This document shows, in pieces, positions 44,928 through 55,937 of a DNA stretch of 64,000 nt. Within the stretch, counting starts at the first letter, position 1; each line of letters starts with the position of its first letter. The notes beneath the pieces are model-generated. The model searched no databases. It saw only the letters and a list, made by a program, of their open reading frames with translations, and was not told where the DNA came from. The stretch spans positions 2,424,001 to 2,488,000 of the forward strand of contig JAXBDG010000005.1 in NCBI GenBank assembly GCA_036320915.1, in the 5' to 3' direction. The position numbers and the translations under genes are program-made. This DNA is from Linnemannia elongata (lineage: Eukaryota > Mortierellomycota > Mortierellomycetes > Mortierellales > Mortierellaceae).

Positions 44928-47900
44928 TGTGCTGCCTTGTTGGTTAGTTGGCTGGCTGTGGGTGAGTATGTGTGAGCGTGGAGTGAGTTGAAGGGCGTGT
45001 GTTGGTGATGAATGAAAGAATGAGACAAAAAAAAGAAGAGGTGAAAAGTGCAATGGTGTGACCAACGAAGGGAGCTCCTTTTTCTAGTGATGAAAAATGG
45101 TCAGGCGCACTTCCCTCGTTCATGCTCTCCCACGGAATGCAGTCACCTTCGTCATTCTTTTGTTTAACTGATGTACGACAAACACAACGCGAACGGTCAA
45201 TTGGCCGTGCTTTGCAAAATACATTAACCACACCTACCACGTCCGCTCTGACCCAGCAATCCAACAAACAAATATGCCTTCAGCCCTCACCACTGAGCAT
45301 GCCCAAAAAATTATTCCCGAAAAATGTTCTTATTACACTTCTTTGTAGGTCCTTGTACCATGTCTTGACTTGACATGAATATGTAATTAGCGGTTAGAAA
45401 GTGCTCTAAATGATCTTATGCACAACATCACCCCTTCCCGTCCTCAAGAAAGAAGATAAAAAACCTCCCTTTCATGATGCCTCCTATAGGCTTGAAGTCT
45501 TGAAGTATCGAGAAACCTCATAAACCTAATCGTGTTAGAACTCTTGAGGGCGAAAAGAAAAAATGAACGGTGTCCTCCGATTGTCTAGGGTAGGCAACTT
45601 CCTTCTTTCTTCCCTTTATCCCTTCCTCCGTCAGAGACCACCTGAAAAAATTTAGACCATTTTTGACCTCAATTTTTCTGTGCTAAACAAGAGAAAACAA
45701 TTGCGGTTATTGTTGAAACAAAGAGACACTATACAAACATTATAATGCATTTCACTCTTCATGTTCTCCTTCTACCCCTTGCCGTCCGGCCTGTTTTGCA
45801 CCAAGCACACGTAATTCTAGCACCCTTGACAGGAAAATGCCCTAGTGCCCACTCAAACCGCGTTGAACCAAGGTGGTGCTGATGTTTGGAGGCGTATGTT
45901 GTTCACTGTCGTTTTTGCTGTTTCCTGTCCAGGGCTGGTTGGAGTCAAAATATTGGGTGTTGCTTTCTGGGCTAAGTCCCTGGGAGTCTCTCTGTCTGGA
46001 GGAAACATTGAACGAGAAGGAGGGACGATGGATTTTGAAGGATCGACTAATGGAAAGATGGGCTGATCAAAAAACGGAAAAAAACGAGCTTGTTGCCTGG
46101 TTTATTCTCCATTTTCTGGGCTTAGTGATGGGGGGGGGTGATTACATATCAGACTTTTTAATTATCGCAATCGGAACAAAAAAAGTAGCCAAAAATGACA
46201 AAAATTCAGGTCAAATTTGGCCTAAAAACGGAGGAGGGGATAGCTTTGTTGAGCATGAGTTTGTATATTTGGTTTCCCACTGCCTTTGACCAGTATAGTA
46301 GATTCCTTGGTTGCTCCTAGCTATGAGCGGCAGTTGATTGTTGAATCGCGTGTTTCCTATTGTAAGGTCTCCTTGACTCCTTGGTGATCTCGAGAGGGTA
46401 GAGCGTGGCAGCTTTTCGTGTTGCTGTTTGTTGTCCCTGCTTGTTGCTGATATCGTCCTGCTGTTGGTAAGATGTTACTGAGTGTATCGATGGGGAGAGG
46501 GAAGTAGAATGCATGGAAGGATGGAGGGTCTTTTTATATTGGAAAAGAGAGGGCTTCAGTAGACCTCGCCTGAGGTCATGGGGGCTAGCATGAAAGCATA
46601 CCTGGTTCAATGAAATGCCCCGAAACTGCTTCCTTCATGCAACTTCCTACTGGAACCTTTAGAGAGAAAAAATGTTAATCGTCGAAAGCGAGCGAAAATA
46701 GAAGACTGAGACGGATAGAGTCAATTGATTATCCTTACTGATGGATTAGTGAGACAACTACGCCGTTCCTTTTTAAATAAATATTGGTCGTCGTCTTATT
46801 TTTTTTTTATCGAACGTGAACAGACGCGTTTGACTCTTTAGGTGGAAGAGAGTTGTAAAGAGGTGTAGGAAAGCACAAGGTCGCTTTGTTTATATTCTTG
46901 TTCTCCCGTTACTCCAAGATGCATAGAAGTACTGATCTTGACCACTGCTTTAAAGTGGTGGGGAAAAAGAAAGGGTTATGTTACTGCTTCCAACATTGGG
47001 ATAGGCGACAGGAGAAGTGATGAAGGCTATTGATGCCTACATCATCACTATATCCTTTTAGACCTCCTATCATGGCTTGGCTTGTCGCGTCATTTCGTGT
47101 CGTGTGGTGGAGTCTCCATACCAAAAGTAAGGGATGCAGTCCTTGACGATGTCCTAGTCCCTGAAGGGATACACTTACTAGTCCCGACTTGGTCCCTTTT
47201 TTTTCTCCCTTGCTTTTTGCTTGGTAATGTCGACATGCCATTCCCAAGTAGATGCGCACTATTGCACATAAACTAGGCAAGGAAAGCATATCGTCCCTTT
47301 TAGTTTCCAATTCCTTCCCAGTCCAAGGATGCCGTCTCGGTTCTACTTTACCTTAGCTTTTCTTCCTATCTTCATTTCTCGATCCCGCCATGTATACGCT
47401 AACCTTTTTGTTCGTATGTTTTAGTGCATGCTATTTTCCAACCTTTTTTCCTTCTTCCTATCTTCATCTCTGTCTTGTCCTCCTGATCCCCACTTATGTT
47501 TTTTCCCTTCCCACTAATTTTACTGCCCCCTTCTTTCTCCAACACCTTACTTTGTACTTCGCCGTCGTTCCTACTTGGTCCCTTCCCTCTCTTCCGCGCC
47601 CCCTCTCTCCACACTGATGCCCTTTGTTCTCAAAATCAAAAGGACTGGGCGTGGTCCCTTAGTTTTTTTTGTTTATTTGAGTTAGTTCCCTTGTTTTTTT
47701 TTTGCTCACACGACCCCAACAGACCTTCTTCCTCCTCACCTCTCACCTCCTCGATTTCTTCTCCTCTTTCTATCCCTATTGCAGAGATATATCTCTTTTC
47801 GTCCTTTGATCTCCTTCCTGCGTTTTTTTCCAATTTCTTTCTTCCGTAAGAACGCCGCCCACGCCCTTTTTTGTTCTCGCGTTTGAGATTCCATTGAGCT

Positions 47901-48674
47901 GTTTGCTGACAAGGGTGTACCAGGTTTTCCCTTGACCATCACCAATCTACTTTTTCCTTCTGCAATACCTTTCCACTCTTCCAAATTTCCACGTTTTCGA
48001 TTTTTCTCAGTATTTGTTCCAGGCAAACAACAGGATCTCCTATTTTTCTTCCTTCTGCCAGTTTTTGAACCACACACCCATACGCACATTCAAACATCGT
48101 ACAAAGCGAAGTGGATACGTTCAAAAAGTCCAGAACCTCACCCAGGTTCCTGCATCTCTGTCTCTCATATTCATTTTGCCCTGCTTTGCGTTTGCTTTTG
48201 CCTGCAACCCCCTTTCCTTCTCCCCTCTCTTTCTTCTTCCTCTTTTTTTTTTTGTCATCCTGCATGTTATTTTTCTCACTTCCCCCCTAGGAAAAAGAGC
48301 GATTTTTCCTCTGTAGTTCGGATACTCATCCCATTGTGTTGAAAACTGTTGTGGCCTTCCTTCTTCACCTTCCCCTTTCTTTCTTTCTTTTCGCCTTCCC
48401 CTTCCCCTTGTACTTTTGTTATTGTGCCTGGTCTTTTCTAGCTCCTCTTTCCTCTCCCACCCACCTTCTCCTCTTCCTCTACTTTTTTTTTTTTTTGCAC
48501 AGTCCCTTCTGCCCATTCTCTTCAACCTTACCTTAAAAACAAAACGTTCACATCTTTTCTATCCTCATTCTTTATTCTCTCCTTCACACGCAGTCAATCC
48601 AATCCCACCAAACATACACAACCCTCCTTCCGTCCCTTTCCACCCTTTTTTCAGCTCAAACGCACACCACAACA
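44928..48674. other. 3.7-kb divergent intergenic region
   Basis: No supportable gene. It contains one diverged inverted-repeat pair (listed separately), AT-rich DNA at 45400-46800, and a long pyrimidine-rich tract from about 47340 to 48660 leading to the next gene. Open frames here (for example 45873-46289) lack domains and start context. Confidence 0.55.
45640..46235. mobile_element. Candidate MITE-like element with diverged inverted ends
   Basis: The left end carries ttagaccatttttgacctca (45652-45671, plus flanking A/T). The right end (about 46198-46228) carries its inverted form as ttcaggtcaaatttggccta. Over about 27 bp the two match except for roughly four positions, and a tcctccg motif lies just outside both. 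The interior is AT-rich with no transposase. No target-site duplication was established, so the ends and element status are tentative. Confidence 0.35.
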
Positions 48675-49721
48675 ATGCGTCCCACAACAAAAACAACACC
48701 AAAACGCCTACTCGTGCCACTTATCCTCATCCTCACCCTCCTCTCCTCCACCACAACCACAACAGACGCTCGAGCGATACCCCAAAAGCGCACTCCAGAA
48801 TCAAACGACGGCAACAGCGACACCTTGATCGTATACCCACCTTCTGGCCATAACCCTGACCACATACTGTACCCACCCGGTAGAGACCCCGGATCTCTCC
48901 ACACCGACAACAAGCGGCGAAAGCGATCCGATACCCAGCTGAGGGTAGAGGCAGAAGCGGAGGAAGGGTCAGGGGCAAAAATTGAGAAACGAAACCTCTT
49001 TTCACAAGTCTTAAACACTGGTCGTCTCCACCGTAGACCTAGCACCCACCCCCTCTACAACCTCCACACGAACGACGTAGCCAACATTGATATCAAAGGC
49101 AGCGGCAACGGAAGGGCGGAGGAGTATCCGTACTGGAGCGCAGAGGAAGAAGACGAGGAGGAGATTGATGAGGAGGTTGACTTGGAACGACATGTTGGGA
49201 TCTATGAAGACGACGATGACGACAACCTAGGGTTTGAGGATGTTGGGATCGTGAGGCAAGTTATTGGAGGAGATAGTGCCCCTATTATCATTGAGCCATT
49301 TATTCGCCACCCTGCACACGGTAGCAGTCTCTTTGACACAGATATCAGCAGCAGTAGCAATGGCAACGATCTTGCCGGTGACCATGACGAGAAGAGCAGT
49401 AACGCTGGAGACAACAACAACAACGATGAGGATGATGAGGAAGACTTGGAAAGAATCCAAGCCAGTCAACCTTGGCTCCAACACCAATACTCCTCATCCT
49501 CTTCTCCAAAACACCACCACAACAACAAGAACAACGACGACGCCGACATCCTCAAGAGTCAGATCTGGATCGTTGACGAATGGGACGAGGACTTTGATGG
49601 TGTGGAGGAGACGATTGACGATTTTATCGATTGGATCGATGACCTTGACCATGTCCGTGCGCGTCTTGCTGGTGATGGTCACTCTGGCATCAACTTCCCT
49701 CTTCGGCGTCTTTTCTCGTAA
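48675..49721 (+). CDS. Secreted acidic protein with Kex2-type processing sites
   Basis: A single-exon 348-residue protein ending in TAA. It begins with a typical signal peptide: basic MRPTTKTTPKR, hydrophobic LLVPLILILTLLSS, then TDARA as a likely signal-peptidase site. Dibasic sites follow at KR 38-39, KRRKR 80-84 and KR 105-106, matching Kex2/furin cleavage preferences. From ~150 onward the protein is rich in Asp/Glu/Asn/Ser with runs such as EEEDEEEIDEE and DDDDD. The C-terminal part has amphipathic WDEDFDGVEETIDDFIDWID. No domain is recognised. It could be a processed secreted peptide precursor, a calcium-binding secreted protein or an effector-like protein; the sequence does not decide. 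Confidence 0.75.
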   Translation: MRPTTKTTPKRLLVPLILILTLLSSTTTTTDARAIPQKRTPESNDGNSDTLIVYPPSGHNPDHILYPPGRDPGSLHTDNKRRKRSDTQLRVEAEAEEGSGAKIEKRNLFSQVLNTGRLHRRPSTHPLYNLHTNDVANIDIKGSGNGRAEEYPYWSAEEEDEEEIDEEVDLERHVGIYEDDDDDNLGFEDVGIVRQVIGGDSAPIIIEPFIRHPAHGSSLFDTDISSSSNGNDLAGDHDEKSSNAGDNNNNDEDDEEDLERIQASQPWLQHQYSSSSSPKHHHNNKNNDDADILKSQIWIVDEWDEDFDGVEETIDDFIDWIDDLDHVRARLAGDGHSGINFPLRRLFS

Positions 49722-50186
49722 AAAAAAAAAGGGACCGTCAGCTAAGGATGACGAAGAGCAGACTTACAATCTTTGTACATAAACACACCTTGAACATAAC
49801 AATTTCACTTTGAACATACTCTTTCTCTCCTTTCTTTTTCTGTTTTCTCCTTGCAAAAAAATAAAGCTCCTCATTTCACAGACTGCTCGTGTGTGTGTTT
49901 TGTGCGAACATAACGTAATTTTGTTTATTGTTTTCTATGTTCGTCGGTTCTGCGCTACGAAAGGAGGTCATAAAGAAACAAAAGAAACAAGAGTATAAAA
50001 AAAAAAAAGAGTGGGGCAATTGAAAGGCAAAGGTAAAAGAACATGAGAGGTGAAAATACAAAGAAAGAATCTAAATGGTAATAGTAATAGTGTAGCTGTA
50101 GTCTAATTGTAGTGTAGTTGTGGTGTAGGAGGTGATAATGTTATACAAAGCAAAGAAGAAAAAAACAAAACAAAACAAAACCCCCT
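49722..50186. other. Convergent 3' intergenic region
   Basis: Short gap between two converging stop codons with A-rich polyadenylation-type tracts (for example aataaag near 49860). I see no gene in it. Confidence 0.6.
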
Positions 50187-51775
50187 TTAGGCGGTTCCTT
50201 CAGCAGTGGTCTTGGTCCCACAGCAACAGAAGCTGTTGACGAGGTCAACAATACCCAACCGCATCCTCTCAACCTCCTCTTTCAGGACCCGGTGCTCATC
50301 AACACCGTTACTCTCAAGGGCGACCGTACGGAGCTGCTCGAATTCGCGGCTGACCTCACTGGGCAAGGTCAGGAATAAGGTGCTGGGAGAACTCATAAGG
50401 AACAAGGTCCCAAACACCAGTGCCCCCTCATGCTGCTGTCGTGCCAGTCTGGCCTCCTGTGACTGTGAATCTTCTCCTGCGAACACAGGAGCCGGGAAGG
50501 CAGTGGAGACGAGCGAGTACAGCTTGGTCGAACGGATCGATTCAATCAACTCGGTAGTGTCCCGGAGACGATGTGCCTGCTGCTGACTGATCCAAAACGC
50601 ATATTCACGGGGCACTCCTTGAAGGACAACGGAGATCATTCGGTTGAGGGTCTGGGGATTCTCAATCTGAATCCTACTGGGGAGGTCCTTGCAGAACGTC
50701 TGTGCTAACGAAGTCCAGCTCATTTTGTTGTCGATTGTATGTGCTGACGTGTTGCTCAAGGTAGCTGCTCCTGATGAGCAGGTGCTGGCGGGTGTGGTAG
50801 TTGCTGCTGATGCTGATGCTGCCTTGCTGTCGTCAAGGGATGCTGCCGTTGCATTCTTGGCATCCCGAAGAACGCCCTCTGCTGATGGTGCTGCTACTGT
50901 TCCTGTGCTGTTCAAGTTGAGTTTCTCCAAGTCCTTTGCGGTCGCTGCCAAAGTGGACGATGCAGTCTTAGGGATCTTGCACAATGAGATAGCGGGCTGG
51001 TTAGGGTTGGCTGACAAGAGAAAGTATCCACGAGAGGATCCCGTCTCGGCATCAATAGGGAACAACGACTCCCAGAGCTTCTCGACCGATACAAAGTACG
51101 ATGGGTACTTGAACCGGGCAGTATCCAAGACCAGAACCATTCCTGCCTTGGGAACATATCCACCAATGGGGCTAAAGTCAGTTAGGCAAAACAAATTCAT
51201 GGTTAGAATTCTGTTGATCGTGCAGCTCCCGATCGCATACAGGAAGAAGATGATGTGACTTAAATTACCTGAAGTGACCATCTCCAGTCTGTCCAAGAGC
51301 CTTCCTCGAGAAGGATACAACCATATGGATATCATCTCGACTGCAGACCATCTCAAGATCTTGTTTGAACTGCTCGAGCGAGACCTGATTGGCACGGCGG
51401 ACTTGCACATCGCAATGGCACTTACTCAGACAGGCAAACTGGTTAAACGTGATCCCCTTGGCCTTGACCTGTTCTGCTGGTGCACAGCACTCGAGCAACT
51501 CGTCACTGTACCATCTCCAAGCGCCCTTCCATTGACGCTGTGGGTCGACCTCCAACGAATTAAGCACCATCGCCAGTGAGCTTGGTCCACAGTATGCAGG
51601 CTCGCTCTGTGTTGTGAAATTGCCCACCAGAGAGAAGTAACCCTCGCCTGTGTGCGCATGAAGATAAAAAAGGAAAAAAAATAAAGGGTATGTTAGGAAC
51701 AGACAAAAAACAACGTGGATGATAAAGGAGACAGTAAGAGTGGCCGTGCCCTTCCGTCCATTCCTTTGTTTTCGT

Positions 51776-51814
<39 letters not shown>

Positions 51815-52396
51815 AAACGACAACAATGGAATGCTAGCAAAATGATAATTACCATATCCTTCGCTCAGCATCTCTCGAAACAGCTGCTTTCCCTTGGGAC
51901 TAGTAAAACTGACGAGGTGTTCAGGAAGCTTGCGGCGGTAGAAAGAGTTCTTCAAGTTCAGATTATCGCATGATGGCTTCTTGGCGACTTGACCAGAGAG
52001 TCCAGTAGGGTCATACGAGAACGGAAGAGCAGCAGCAATGGCAGGCCGACTGTTCACGACCGCAGCAGCAGTCGCTTCATTGATTCTTGCATTCGAGGCT
52101 GGGCCACCCTTACGAACAGAGACAGCAGGTGCTGAGCAAGGAGTCGAGGGGACGGCGGGTGAGGCGACAGGCGCGCTGGTGGTAGGCTTAGGTGCGATTG
52201 AGCTTGTTGAGAAGTGGGCACCACCGCCTACTACTGCCACAGACGAGGAAGTGGGGTTGCGGTGTTGATGAAAGTGAAGACGACGGTAGGATTGGTGGCA
52301 GGGGCAGGATGGGCGGGTGGAGAGGGTGAGACGAGTGTTGTTGAGGGAGTGGAGGAGACGGTTCCTTGTGGCGATCAAAGTGCGATTCGTGGCCAT
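50187..52396 (-). CDS. PCS1: Phytochelatin synthase with N-terminal mitochondrial-type leader
   Basis: Three exons, 52396-51853, 51647-51269 and 51171-50187, for 635 residues; phases agree. The enzyme is a papain-like gamma-glutamylcysteine dipeptidyl transpeptidase that polymerises glutathione into metal-chelating phytochelatins. The catalytic triad is complete: Cys201 in EPAYCGPSSLAMVLNSL, His306 in GDGHF and Asp324 in LVLDTARFKYP. The spacing (105 and 18) is practically that of plant PCS (C56, H162, D180). The C-terminal half is variable, Ala/Ser/Thr-rich, then helical, and ends near a cysteine cluster (FCCCG), as expected for metal sensing. Unusually, ~140 residues precede the catalytic domain, starting Arg/Ser/Thr-rich without acidic residues and holding an AHFSTSS motif. 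That looks like a mitochondrial presequence. Confidence 0.94.
51779..51811. repeat. T33 homopolymer within a phytochelatin synthase intron
   Basis: Uninterrupted T run on the plus strand, an A run in the transcript. Similar long runs occur at 6041-6079 and 13203-13249, and an A28 run at 10648-10675. Confidence 0.95.
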
Positions 52397-53764
52397 TGTG
52401 GATTAGATGGGGTAGGTAAAAAGTGAGACGAGTGGCGAGGATGAGAAGGGAAGGTAGGGATGGAAGGATGAGAGAGAAGGGAAAAGAAAGCGAAGAAGTG
52501 AGAAAGAAGGTGTGAGGCAAGGGAGAAGGAAAGGCAAGGGAAGAAGCGAAGGAAAGAGAAGGAAGAGGGAGGGATAGAAAAGAAGGGCAATCGATATCAA
52601 TGGGCGACTGAGGAACGGGTGCGTTTCTCATTAAACGGGCGGGGTTCAAGGAGTAAGAAAAAAAAATGGCATCAGAGCATCAGAAGAAGAACGTGACCAC
52701 GAAAATCATTCGGGTGGCTTGGGATCTGATAAGCTCACACATCTGATCACTGTGAAAACCAGTGTTCTTACTCAATCTGATAAGAGAGAAGTATTCACTT
52801 CTCATGCGCAACTGTACTTTTGAGTTTGAGGGCCTCGTTCTGGCTCCTTGGCGCCTATTGAACCTGAACTGACCTCGAAATAGCAGAACAAAAAAAAAAA
52901 GGTTTCATGCACTAGCTTATGTACATGCAAGCCCCCTTGGACCCATGTCTTGTCAATCGACCAAGGAAAGGAGCCCTCGTTTCATTATTTTATTTCTCAC
53001 CCGAATTGTTCCTTCCTCTGTTCCTTCTTGCTTTCAAGTGTCAGATCATTTATCCCCGCTTTCCTATTTACCCATGACGCTCAGTTGTTATGTTTGCTCT
53101 CACTATTGTTTTGCTGCCTCACTTCTTCTCAGCTCATGCACCTACTTCCATCACCTCGCTTTTCTTATCCCTCATGACCCTGTCCTTCACCAAAACGATA
53201 ACAGCACAGGCACGTTCTTATGTCCTTATATCTCTTTTGTTTTTTTTTACTCTTGTGCTGCGCATATCTCAGCACAGGACACACAGTTCTGTAACTTCTG
53301 TGGGACTGCTTCCAAATCTTCTCTCTCTCTCTCTCCCACACGGTCTCTCCCACCATCTCTTCTGTGAATAAAAAATTGCACGAGGGCAGCCAACAAAAAT
53401 AGAGTCTCGCATCACTCGTTTTCACATCCCGACCTCCTCTCTTCCCTCCTCGTTCCACTTTTTTTTTCGATCTGATAACCAAGTTGTTCTTGTTTTAGAG
53501 GCAAGAGAGCACCAAACAGGTTTTTCTCAGCCATCATTGTCGAAGGTCGCGTCCAAACAGAGGGAGTGGATCGTGCAAATAAAATGTACATATTTAAGTA
53601 CGGGTAGATATACATATGTGCGTGGGACAGAGAGTTTCCAGTAGCATGGTTCAAGCTTGTTTTATTTCATGTAGAGCAATGGAGTTGTGTCATCCCCCAA
53701 AAGCAAGCTTTCTTCCAATACGTTCGGTTAGACTTCTACTTCTGAGTAACCAAAGTGGCCGGGG
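52397..53764. other. Intergenic region upstream of phytochelatin synthase
   Basis: A purine-rich tract (plus strand 52420-52590; pyrimidine-rich in the transcript) lies directly upstream of the phytochelatin synthase ATG and is probably its leader. The remainder to the next stop codon shows no supportable gene. Confidence 0.5.
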
Positions 53765-55749
53765 TTAGATGAGGATCGCATCATCCATACCCGTACCGGC
53801 GCCGCCAGACTTGCCCCCAGCTCCTGATCCAGCTCCAGTTCTTGATCCACTGCCGCCTCCAGCCGCTCCTCCAGGTCCACCAGGTCCACCAGGTCCAAAA
53901 GAGGGCGATCTCATCCCAGTCATAGATCCAGTACGACTGCTTACTTGCGCCAGCTCTGGCCTGCTACCCCTCGAAGGATTCGCAGATCCATATGGGGAAG
54001 CCGATCTTGCTGCTGCAATGTGGGATGTAGAAGGTGGAGGGGGAGGTGTACGAGGTGCACTGGTGCCGCTGCCGCCTGTCGCTGTGGTTGGAAGCTGAGA
54101 TGCAGCGGACGCACCCATCATCTCTGTACTCTTGTAAAACGTAACTGGAATCTCTGTTCGTTTTGTGCTTGGCGATGGTGCTTGCTTTTGTAACTGCTGT
54201 TGTTGCTGTTGTTCCATCATTTCCAGTTTCGCCCTGACACTAGGAGGAATCGCCATCCTGGGGAATCCTTCTTCTTGGACCGCCCGAACTGCTGGATTCG
54301 CAAGCAGCTCTCCCATTGCCCCACTAAACTTTTTGAGCACTCGGGTGAGCTCGTAAAAGTATCCTGGTGAACGGGAGTCCTCCATCTCTGTCAATCGATC
54401 GTAAATTTCCTATTTTCCAGCAAATAAAACAGCAATTAGAATTGTTATCCTGCTAGGTGTGGTTTATAACTTGTCAGAGGTGGGTTCATGGGCAAGAGAC
54501 GTACCTGAGGCTTGATATCGCCTGCGACCTCGCTTGCTTTGTTGTGAATGTATACGCAATCAAAGAAGAACTTTCCTGTGGCATGCAAAGCCTCCAGACA
54601 CTAAGAGGAGCAAACGTACCAGCATCCAAAGGGAGAGGTGAAAAAAAGTAGGACTTGCAGAGGTTAATCCTTGCCTCCGACATTAATTCGTTCTCAGATT
54701 TCATATAACGATTCGACTCTCAAGCACCTCTTTGTCTGGCAGGGTTGGCAGGACGTCAGACCGCGTGTAAATCATGATAGCTTGAACTGTTGGACAATCA
54801 TCCGCGTTGATTTCCACTTTCTGCAGACTATACAACAGCAAGCGATCGGACAGAGTAAAAAGTGAAATTGTCAGTTCCAGTAAAATGGGCGAGATACAAG
54901 GCACGACACCTGAGTCCGCTTTTGAATCCTTACATCAACTCGAACAAGCTCGTCGAATCTAAGGTGACAAAGAAGCAAAGGAACAACAAGTCAGTGCGAC
55001 TATGGTCTAGTAGGCCTTTTTTATGGAACAAGCAGACGACGTCAACATGCCATTCGTGTACTCACCGAAGCTGGGGAACTTTCCCATCGTGTAAAGCTCA
55101 TCGACTGCATGCTCAAGAAGAACAGTATCCGTTGTAAAGTCCACATGCTAGAAAGAGAAAAGCATGGTTCTTTGCGTCAGTTCAGCTTTCATGCCACTGT
55201 TTAGTACACATCTCAAGACGCCCTTCAATTTAAGGACATAGGAGAACATACCCAGACGGCCTTCTCGCCCAAGATGATGACCGCAAACTCGTGTTCAGCG
55301 TTCCACTTTGACTTTTGGGCAATAAACCATTTCAGCACTTGCTTAGTCCTGTTGATTCTCGTGTCGCTATGATAGTCAGAGGCCCAAAAGCAAATACGGT
55401 GATATGTTAACAAGCGTCCTCACTATGGAGAGCATGTGCAAAGGTGGTGATTTTGGCGCACAGCTCCTGCTTACTTCAACTTTTCGCCAATCATAAAGTG
55501 CTCGTCCATCGAAAGGTCCAAGTCGATACAGAAGATCTATAAAGCCCCAGCGAAAGATCGTCATAGAGGGGAGTTAGTTCGTCTGTCGAACGGTGCAGAA
55601 ATGGTCGCCGTTTGTGTCCTGGCACGGTATTGCTCTGAAGTCTTTTACATGCTGCTTACAATCTTTTCATTCTGGGTGGTCGGGACAAGGCGCGATCCGA
55701 CATCCATGTTCATGTCTGCCGAGTGAATCTGTGCTTGTTTGTCGAGCAT
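53765..55749 (-). CDS. BABAM1: BABAM1/MERIT40-like BRISC/BRCA1-A complex subunit
   Basis: About nine exons: 55749-55660, 55536-55475, 55366-55252, 55147-55066, 54958-54934, 54827 to ~54728, ~54674-54620, 54574-54504 and 54409-53765, ~414 residues. The two exon edges between 54620 and 54730 are uncertain. The recognisable part is a VWA-like fold: NEKIIFCIDLDLSMDE, KWNAEHEFAVIILGEKAVW, VQAIMIYTRSDVLP and KFFFDCVYIHNK, each matching a strand of human MERIT40 in order. MERIT40 holds together the BRCC36 deubiquitinase complexes that cleave K63-linked ubiquitin in DNA repair (BRCA1-A) and in the cytosol (BRISC). After LLANP, the C-terminus becomes a Gly/Ser/Pro-rich tail with a (PGG)n run, absent from the human protein. 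The upstream in-frame ATG at 55749 is preferred over 55713. Confidence 0.82.
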
Positions 55750-55937
55750 CCTGACTCTTGTTGCTGTTGCTGATGTGTGCGTGGAAGGTTGTTACATCAG
55801 GACACGCCTCCAACAGAAAGCTTGGCTTTTGTGCATCTCGTTGTTCAAAGGACGGCGTGACTGGTCAAACTAGCGCCACCAAAATCAAAAGCGTATCTTC
55901 TATTTTTTATTTTTCCACCTTCAACAACTACCTAACG

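Noticed and set aside
45873..46289. Open frames in the 45.8-46.3 kb interval as a possible gene
   Set aside because: No domain, overlapping alternative frames, AT-rich DNA, and it lies inside the candidate inverted-repeat element.
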